Position numbers and translations under genes: made by a program
The notes under the pieces: generated by a model
Told to the model about the DNA's origin: nothing
The model's database searches: none
What the model saw: the letters and a program-made list of their open reading frames with translations, nothing else
NCBI GenBank assembly: GCA_036271875.1
Contig: DATAZU010000007.1
Coordinates: forward strand, 1-53,844
Length of the DNA stretch: 53,844 bases
Direction: 5' to 3'
Origin: Galbitalea sp036271875
Lineage (GTDB): Bacteria > Actinomycetota > Actinomycetes > Actinomycetales > Microbacteriaceae
In this document: positions 49,026 through 53,844 of the stretch, in pieces
Layout: each line of letters starts with the position of its first letter
How positions within the stretch are numbered: the stretch's first letter is position 1

Positions 49026-49444
49026 TATGCGTCGCCCTCCTCGCGCTTGATGATGCGTGCCTTGAGGGGCAGCTTGTGAATTGCACGGGTGAGTGCCTCG
49101 CGAGCGACGGTCTCGTTGACCCCGCTCAGCTCGAACAGCACGCGGCCCGGCTTGATGTTCGCGATCCACCACTCGGGCGAACCTTTACCGGAACCCATGC
49201 GGGTTTCCGCCGGCTTCTTGGTGATTGGACGGTCGGGGAACACGTTGATCCAGACTTTTCCACCACGCTTGATGTGGCGGGTCATGGCGATACGTGCTGC
49301 CTCGATCTGGCGGTTGGTGACATACGCGGGCGTGATCGCCTGGATGCCGAACTCGCCGAACGACACCGTCGTGCCACCCGTTGCGTGACCGGTGCGGCCC
49401 GGGTGATGCTGCTTGCGGTGCTTGACCTTACGTGGGATAAGCAT
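49025..49444 (-). CDS. rplP: 50S ribosomal protein L16
   Basis: Near the A site and the 5S rRNA. 139 residues: MLIPRKVKHRKQHHPGRTG, FGEFGIQAITPAYVTNRQIEAARIAM, VWINVFPDRPITKKPAETRMGSGKG, with GKGSPEWWIANIKPGRVLFEL. It is 3 bases after rpsC; stop overlaps rpmC. Confidence 0.98.
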   Translation of the reverse strand: MLIPRKVKHRKQHHPGRTGHATGGTTVSFGEFGIQAITPAYVTNRQIEAARIAMTRHIKRGGKVWINVFPDRPITKKPAETRMGSGKGSPEWWIANIKPGRVLFELSGVNETVAREALTRAIHKLPLKARIIKREEGDA

Positions 49445-49447
49445 GAT

Positions 49448-50230
49448 TTAGCCTTCTGCTCCTACTGGCGCCGCGGCGGGCGCAGCATCGGCACGGGGAC
49501 CGCGGGCGGGGCGACGGTCGTCACGACCGCCATCGCGACGCTCCGGGCGTGTGGACTTCTGGGTGGCCTGCTCGCGAGCGAGTTCCTTGTTGGTGATGTC
49601 GCCCTTGTAGATCCACACCTTCACGCCGATACGGCCGAATGTCGTGCGGGCCTCGTAGAAGCCGTAGTCGATGTTGGCGCGCAGGGTGTGGAGCGGGACG
49701 CGACCCTCGCGGTAGAACTCCGAGCGGCTCATTTCCGCGCCACCGAGGCGACCCGAGACCTGGATGCGAACACCCTTGACGCTCGCGGTGCGCTGAGCGC
49801 CCTGCATGCCCTTGCGCATCGCGCGGCGGAAAGCCACGCGAGCGCTGAGCTGCTCGGCGATACCCTGCGCAACAAGCTGCGCCTCGGCCTCCGGGTTCTT
49901 CACCTCGAGGATGTTGAGCTGGATCTGCTTGCCGGTGAGCTTCTCGAGGTCGGTGCGGATGCGCTCGGCCTCTGCTCCACGACGACCGATCACAATGCCG
50001 GGGCGCGCGGTGTGGATGTCAACGCGAACGCGGTCACGCGTGCGCTCGATCTCGATGCGGGCAACGCCGGCGCGGTCGAGGGACGTTTTGAGGAGGTTGC
50101 GAATCTTCACGTCCTCCGCGACGTAGTCGCTGTAGCGCTGTCCGACCTTGGTCGAGTCCGAGAACCAGCGCGACACGTGGTCGGTGGTGATTCCCAGGCG
50201 GAACCCGTACGGGTTTACTTTCTGGCCCAT
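49448..50230 (-). CDS. rpsC: 30S ribosomal protein S3
   Basis: Forms the mRNA entry tunnel. 260 residues: MGQKVNPYGFRLGITTDHVS, a KH domain with VDIHTARPGIVIGRRGAEAERIR, and SGRLGGAEMSRSEFYREGRVPLHTLRANIDY (in parts), ending in an Arg/Asp/Ala-rich tail (about 40 residues). Overlaps rplV by one base. Confidence 0.98.
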   Translation of the reverse strand: MGQKVNPYGFRLGITTDHVSRWFSDSTKVGQRYSDYVAEDVKIRNLLKTSLDRAGVARIEIERTRDRVRVDIHTARPGIVIGRRGAEAERIRTDLEKLTGKQIQLNILEVKNPEAEAQLVAQGIAEQLSARVAFRRAMRKGMQGAQRTASVKGVRIQVSGRLGGAEMSRSEFYREGRVPLHTLRANIDYGFYEARTTFGRIGVKVWIYKGDITNKELAREQATQKSTRPERRDGGRDDRRPARGPRADAAPAAAPVGAEG

Positions 50231-50631
50231 TACTTCTTCCCTGCCTTCTCGGTCTGCGAGTTGACGACGGGTTGAACCTCGTCCGGCGTTGCGACCTTGA
50301 TGGTGATGTGACTGGTGCGCTTCAGGATCTGGAACGCGCGACCCTGGGCACGCGGCTGGAACCGCTTCAGGGTCGTTCCCTCGTCGACGAATGCCTCGGA
50401 GATGAACAGGTCCTGCTCATCCAGGTAGCTGTTTGCGGCATCCGCCTTGACCCGTGCATTCGCCATCGCGGATGCGACGAGCTTGTACACCGGCTCGCTC
50501 GCGCCCTGGGGTGCGAACTTCAGGATCGCCAGTGCTTCGGTTGCCTGCTTGCCGCGGATCAGATTGACGACACGACGAGCCTTGGTGGCAGTGACGCGGA
50601 TGTGCTTGACACTCGCTTGCGCCTGAACCAT
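50230..50631 (-). CDS. rplV: 50S ribosomal protein L22
   Basis: Its beta-hairpin lines the exit tunnel and macrolide region. 133 residues: VKHIRVTATKARRVVNLIRGK, AILKFAPQGASEPVYKLVASAMANA, and the hairpin KRFQPRAQGRAFQILKRTSHITI. A short Lys-rich tail closes it. 27 bases downstream of rpsS. Confidence 0.98.
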   Translation of the reverse strand: MVQAQASVKHIRVTATKARRVVNLIRGKQATEALAILKFAPQGASEPVYKLVASAMANARVKADAANSYLDEQDLFISEAFVDEGTTLKRFQPRAQGRAFQILKRTSHITIKVATPDEVQPVVNSQTEKAGKK

Positions 50632-50658
50632 TTCTCTAGTCTCCTTCTCGCCACCGCG

Positions 50659-50940
50659 TTAGCGGCGACGACCTTTCTTGTCGTCCTTCTCGTGCCCACG
50701 GAAGGTACGCGTCGGCGAGAACTCGCCGAGCTTGTGACCGACCATGGTCTCGGTGATGAACACCGGAATGTGCTTGCGACCGTCGTGCACCGCGATGGTG
50801 TGCCCCAGCATGGCGGGGATGATCATCGAGCGGCGCGACCAGGTCTTGATCACGTTTTTGCTTGACGCCTCGTTGGCGACAACCACCTTGCGCAGCAGGT
50901 GCTCGTCGACGAAGGGGCCCTTCTTAAGACTTCTTGGCAT
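50659..50940 (-). CDS. rpsS: 30S ribosomal protein S19
   Basis: A 30S head protein of 93 residues: MPRSLKKGPFVDEHLL, IKTWSRRSMIIPAMLGHTIAVHDGRKH (in parts), VTETMVGHKLGEFSPTRTFRGH with I for V at the start of this last block. A basic tail follows. 10 bases after rplB. Confidence 0.98.
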   Translation of the reverse strand: MPRSLKKGPFVDEHLLRKVVVANEASSKNVIKTWSRRSMIIPAMLGHTIAVHDGRKHIPVFITETMVGHKLGEFSPTRTFRGHEKDDKKGRRR

Positions 50941-50950
50941 CGTCTAACTC

Positions 50951-51790
50951 CTACTTACGCTTCTTGCCGGCGTTACGCCGACGGACAATGAGCTGGTCGC
51001 TTTCCAGATTGCGGTGCCGCGTGCGGCCCTCTTTCTGGCCCCACGGGGTAACCGGGTGGCGTCCACCGGACGTCTTACCCTCACCACCACCGTGCGGGTG
51101 GTCGACGGGGTTCATGGCGACACCACGAACGGTCGGGCGAACGCCCTTCCAGCGCATGCGGCCCGCCTTGCCCCAGTTGATGTTCGACTGCTCTGCGTTG
51201 CCGACCTCGCCGATGGTGGCGCGGCAGCGAACATCCACGTTGCGGATTTCGCCGGACGGCAGGCGGAGCTGCGCGTATGGGCCGTCCTTGGCAACGAGGC
51301 GAACGGATGCTCCGGCCGAACGCGCCATCTTGGCGCCCCCGCCCGGCTTCAGCTCGATCGCGTGCACGACGGTACCGACCGGGATGTTACGTAGTGGCAG
51401 GTTGTTGCCCGGCTTGATGTCAGCGGACGGACCCGACTCGATGATGTCGCCCTGGTTGAGCTTGTTCGGGGCGATGATGTATCGCTTTGACCCATCCACG
51501 AAGTGCAGCAGTGCGATGCGCGCAGTGCGGTTCGGGTCGTACTCGATCTCGGCGACCTTGGCGTTGACGCCATCCTTGTCGTTGCGCTTGAAGTCGATCA
51601 CGCGGTACTGGCGCTTGTGGCCACCACCGATGTGACGCGTCGTGATGCGGCCGGCGTTGTTACGGCCACCGGTCTTCGGCAGCGGACGCAGCAGCGACTT
51701 CTCCGGGGTCGAGCGCGTGATCTCAGCAAAGTCTGAGACCGACGAACCGCGGCGACCGGGAGTCGTGGGCTTGTACTTACGAATAGCCAT
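50951..51790 (-). CDS. rplB: 50S ribosomal protein L2
   Basis: Essential near the peptidyl-transferase centre and for subunit association. 279 residues: AIRKYKPTTPGRRGSSVSDF, KTGGRNNAGRITTRHIGGGHKR, and the conserved VAMNPVDHPHGGGEGKTSGGRHPVTPWG (in parts; His in DHPHGGGEG). Ends in VRRRNAGKKRK. 17 bases after rplW. Confidence 0.98.
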   Translation of the reverse strand: MAIRKYKPTTPGRRGSSVSDFAEITRSTPEKSLLRPLPKTGGRNNAGRITTRHIGGGHKRQYRVIDFKRNDKDGVNAKVAEIEYDPNRTARIALLHFVDGSKRYIIAPNKLNQGDIIESGPSADIKPGNNLPLRNIPVGTVVHAIELKPGGGAKMARSAGASVRLVAKDGPYAQLRLPSGEIRNVDVRCRATIGEVGNAEQSNINWGKAGRMRWKGVRPTVRGVAMNPVDHPHGGGEGKTSGGRHPVTPWGQKEGRTRHRNLESDQLIVRRRNAGKKRK

Positions 51791-51807
51791 GATGTTTTCC
51801 CTTGCCC

Positions 51808-52107
51808 CTAGCCGACAGCCGTGAAGATGTCGATCGAGCCGGACTTGAGCGTGACAATTGCACGCTTGGTGTTCTTGCGGTGACCGATGCCGAACTTGGT
51901 GCGCATGGCCTTACCGGTGCGGTTCAATGTGTTGACCGAGTCAACCTTGACGCCGAAGATCTTCTCGATCGCCAGCTTGATCTCGGTCTTGTTCGCACGC
52001 GGGTCGACGACGAACGTGTACTTTCCGTCGTCGATCAGGCTGTAGCTCTTCTCGGAAACGACCGGCGCGATGATGATGTCACGCGGGTCCTTGTTGGTCT
52101 CGCTCAT
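51808..52107 (-). CDS. rplW: 50S ribosomal protein L23
   Basis: Docking site for trigger factor and SRP at the tunnel exit. 99 residues: KDPRDIIIAPVVSEKSYSLID, YTFVVDPRANKTEIKLAIEKIF, VNTLNRTGKAMRT. ATGA overlap with the rplD stop. Confidence 0.98.
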   Translation of the reverse strand: MSETNKDPRDIIIAPVVSEKSYSLIDDGKYTFVVDPRANKTEIKLAIEKIFGVKVDSVNTLNRTGKAMRTKFGIGHRKNTKRAIVTLKSGSIDIFTAVG

Positions 52108-52817
52108 GCGCTGACCTCTTCCTTCTTGGTCGCTGAGCTCGTCGCGGTCGCTGAGCTCGTCGAAGCGCTGGCCGTGTTCTTCGAAGCGACGAAGGCGTCG
52201 AAGGCGGGCTTGGTGAAGACGATGTCGTCAGAGACGAGAACGTCATACGCGTTCAGCTGGTCAAAGCGCAGCACGTGTACCGACTTGATATTGCGGACAC
52301 TCTTCTCCGAGATGGCGTCATCGCGGTCAAGGACGACAAGAACGTGCTTGCTGATCGCCACGCTGTCGAGGTACTCGACCGTCGCTTTGGTCGAGGGGGT
52401 CTCGCCGAGCGCGAGGGACTCAACAACGTGCAGGCGGTCGCCGCGCGCGCGGTCGGAGAGTGCACCGAGCAGAGCGGCTGCGATCATCTTTTTGGGCGTG
52501 CGCTGCGAGTAGTCGCGGGGGTGTGGTCCGTGAACAATGCCACCGCCGGTCATCTGGGGTGCGCGGATCGAGCCCTGGCGAGCGCGACCGGTTCCCTTCT
52601 GCTTGAAGGGCTTACGACCGGCACCGGACACCTCGCCGCGGCGAAGCGTGTTGTGCGTACCCTGACGCGCGGCAGCAAGCTGTGCGACGACGACCTGGTG
52701 GATGAGCGGAACGTTGGTCTGGACGTCGAACAGGTTCTCGGGGAGCTCTACGCTGCCCGACTTCTTGCCCTTGACGTCTACTACGTCGATTGAGGCTGTG
52801 CTCTTCGAATCTGGCAT
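52104..52817 (-). CDS. rplD: 50S ribosomal protein L4 with repeat-derived C-terminal tail
   Basis: L4 lines the exit tunnel; in E. coli it also represses the S10 operon. 237 residues: the core has LIHQVVVAQLAAARQGTHNT, the tunnel loop FKQKGTGRARQGSIRAPQMTGGG with its HPRDYSQRTPKKM (quoted in parts), and ends around residue 210. The last 27 residues are Ser/Ala/Thr-rich with tandem TSSATA/TSSATK units, encoded by two copies of an 18-bp repeat that closely resembles the REP-like intergenic word of this cluster (see 52128-52168). Confidence 0.97.
   Translation of the reverse strand: MPDSKSTASIDVVDVKGKKSGSVELPENLFDVQTNVPLIHQVVVAQLAAARQGTHNTLRRGEVSGAGRKPFKQKGTGRARQGSIRAPQMTGGGIVHGPHPRDYSQRTPKKMIAAALLGALSDRARGDRLHVVESLALGETPSTKATVEYLDSVAISKHVLVVLDRDDAISEKSVRNIKSVHVLRFDQLNAYDVLVSDDIVFTKPAFDAFVASKNTASASTSSATATSSATKKEEVSA
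52128..52168. repeat. REP-like tandem repeat inside rplD (copy 5)
   Basis: Two tandem copies (52128-52145 and 52146-52168) of GGTCGCTGAGCTCGTCG, the second continuing AAGCGC. GGTCGCTGAGCTCGTCGAAG differs from the reverse complement of intergenic copy 1, GGTCGCTGAGCCTGTCGAAG, at only two adjacent bases. They encode residues about 217-230 of L4. Confidence 0.85.
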
Positions 52818-52822
52818 GGCGA

Positions 52823-53473
52823 CTAGATCCCCTTCACTGCGTTGCGAACGAACACGATGCGGCCGCGAGCACCGGGAACCGCGCCCTTGACGAGCAGCAG
52901 GCCCTTCTCGAGGTCGACCGAGTGAACCTTGAGGTTCAGCACGGTCACGCGGTCGCCACCCATACGGCCCGCCATGCGCATGCCCTTGAAGACGCGACTC
53001 GGGGTCGAGGATGCGCCGATCGAGCCCGGCTTGCGGTGGTTGCGGTGCGAACCGTGCGAAGACGAGACGCCCTTGAAGTTGTGGCGCTTCATTACACCGG
53101 CAAAACCCTTGCCCTTGCTGGTGCCGACAACATCGACGAGCTGGCCAGCGGCGAAGCGATCAACGGCGAGCTCCTGACCGAGCGAGTACTCGGAGGTGTC
53201 GTCAGTGCGCAGTTCCGTCAAGTGGCGGCGCGGTGTGACGCCGGCCTTGTCGAAGTGACCGGTGAGCGGCTTCGTGACCTTGCGCGGGTCGATCTGCCCG
53301 AAGGCGATCTGAACGGCCGAGTAGCCGTCGGCCTCCTGGGTGCGCAGCTGGGTGACGACGTTGGGAGTGATCTCGACGACCGTCACGGGAACGAGTTTGT
53401 TGTTCTCGTCCCAGACCTGGGTCATGCCGAGCTTCTTGCCCAGCAGGCCCTTCGTGGATTTGATGGAAGACAT
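52823..53473 (-). CDS. rplC: 50S ribosomal protein L3
   Basis: An early-assembly 50S protein reaching the peptidyl-transferase centre. 216 residues: KGLLGKKLGMTQVWDENNKL, VVTQLRTQEADGYSAVQIAFG, GTSKGKGFAGVMKRHNF with GVSSSHGSHRNHRKPGSIG, and RMAGRMGGDRVTVLNL. Five bases separate it from rplD and 8 from rpsJ. Confidence 0.98.
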   Translation of the reverse strand: MSSIKSTKGLLGKKLGMTQVWDENNKLVPVTVVEITPNVVTQLRTQEADGYSAVQIAFGQIDPRKVTKPLTGHFDKAGVTPRRHLTELRTDDTSEYSLGQELAVDRFAAGQLVDVVGTSKGKGFAGVMKRHNFKGVSSSHGSHRNHRKPGSIGASSTPSRVFKGMRMAGRMGGDRVTVLNLKVHSVDLEKGLLLVKGAVPGARGRIVFVRNAVKGI

Positions 53474-53481
53474 GGTGGGTC

Positions 53482-53790
53482 CTACAGCTTGATCTCGATG
53501 TTGACGTCGGCAGGCAGGTCGAGTCGCATGAGCGAGTCGACAGCCTTCGGCGTCGGGTCAATGATGTCGATCAGACGTTTGTGGGTGCGCTTCTCAAAGT
53601 GCTCGCGGCTGTCCTTGTACTTGTGAGGAGAGCGGATCACGACGATCACGTTCTTCTCGGTAGGCAGCGGCACCGGGCCGACGACAGTCGCACCCGCACG
53701 GGTCACGGTGTCGACAATCTTGCGCGCCGAGCTGTCGATGACCTCGTGGTCATACGACTTAAGTCGAATGCGGATCTTTTGTCCCGCCAT
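53482..53790 (-). CDS. rpsJ: 30S ribosomal protein S10 (NusE)
   Basis: A 30S head protein that also acts with NusB in transcription antitermination. 102 residues: AGQKIRIRLKSYDHEVIDSS, TGAxVxGPVPLPTEKN-type block (TVVGPVPLPTEKNVIVVI), SREHFEKRTHKRLIDIIDP and the C-terminal LMRLDLPADVNIEIKL. First gene of the S10 cluster; AAAGCGAG about 8 bases upstream could serve as Shine-Dalgarno. No promoter is identified in 53791-53844, where the window ends. Confidence 0.98.
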   Translation of the reverse strand: MAGQKIRIRLKSYDHEVIDSSARKIVDTVTRAGATVVGPVPLPTEKNVIVVIRSPHKYKDSREHFEKRTHKRLIDIIDPTPKAVDSLMRLDLPADVNIEIKL

Positions 53791-53844
53791 GTCTGACTCG
53801 CTTTCTAGCTAGTTGTTACGTGCTTCTAAGAACGCTGCCCAGCA

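Noticed and set aside
49076..50275. 399-codon plus-strand open frame
   Set aside because: It lies fully opposite rplP, rpsC and rplV, which are complete and conserved; it is a shadow frame.

Overview
The window looks like part of the chromosome of a high-GC Gram-positive bacterium, most likely Micrococcales and probably Microbacteriaceae. This is inferred from gene content and order: the S10-spc-alpha ribosomal cluster without rpsN, rpsD and map, a stand-alone groES with CIRCE operators, a GuaB3 paralogue, LigC with a separate primase-polymerase, DUF4190 and DUF3817 membrane proteins, and strong G/C preference at third codon positions. Nothing looks like a prophage, insertion sequence, CRISPR array, rRNA or tRNA gene. 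Most genes are on the minus strand, so the biological reading order runs from high to low coordinates.

From right to left, 53.8-38.4 kb holds a nearly unbroken ribosomal cluster: rpsJ-rplC-rplD-rplW-rplB-rpsS-rplV-rpsC-rplP-rpmC-rpsQ, rplN-rplX-rplE, rpsH-rplF-rplR-rpsE-rpmD-rplO, secY-adk, infA-rpmJ-rpsM-rpsK, rpoA-rplQ. Many genes overlap by 1-4 bases. Several ribosomal proteins carry long low-complexity tails (L15 basic; L17, L29 and S9 acidic). Region 38.3-34.2 kb interrupts the order with a plus-strand SGNH acyltransferase, a LigD-type primase-polymerase and an ATP-dependent DNA ligase. Region 34.2-30.6 kb returns to truA, rplM-rpsI and glmM. A large plus-strand LuxR/LAL regulator and coaA lie at 30.5-26.8 kb. 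Region 26.8-20.7 kb is a compact minus-strand operon glmS-acpS-alr-tsaE-tsaB-rimI-tsaD, which covers cell-wall amino sugar and D-alanine supply, ACP activation and tRNA t6A synthesis.

Region 20.6-17.3 kb holds four small DUF4190-type membrane proteins, a THUMP-like methyltransferase and groES. The groES promoter is flanked by two CIRCE operators. Region 17.1-5.9 kb is metabolic: a RarD-type exporter, guaB, guaB3, glpD, a KhtT/KhtU-like cation/proton antiporter pair, a SURF1 protein, a DUF3817 protein and guaA, so three purine genes lie within 11 kb. Region 5.7-3.6 kb is a small plus-strand group (zinc-ribbon membrane protein, integral membrane protein, PadR regulator with a membrane partner). 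The left end has a glycerophosphodiester phosphodiesterase and the PcrA/UvrD helicase.

The most unusual content is non-coding. Long, nearly perfect inverted repeats fill several intergenic spaces at 4281-4354, 17158-17237, 24878-24939, 30508-30570, 34166-34263 and 38327-38364. Some overlap stop codons, one abuts the acpS start codon, and one lies between divergent genes, so simple termination does not explain all of them. Three share short sequence modules as if from one mosaic family. A second, REP-like word (core CTGAGCCTGTCGAAG) is scattered only through the ribosomal cluster, and a near-identical tandem copy is translated as part of the L4 C-terminal tail. No stretch longer than 300 bases lacks a gene. 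The longest gaps are 17083-17327, 32984-33209 and 41579-41776, and each contains regulatory or repeat structure described below.
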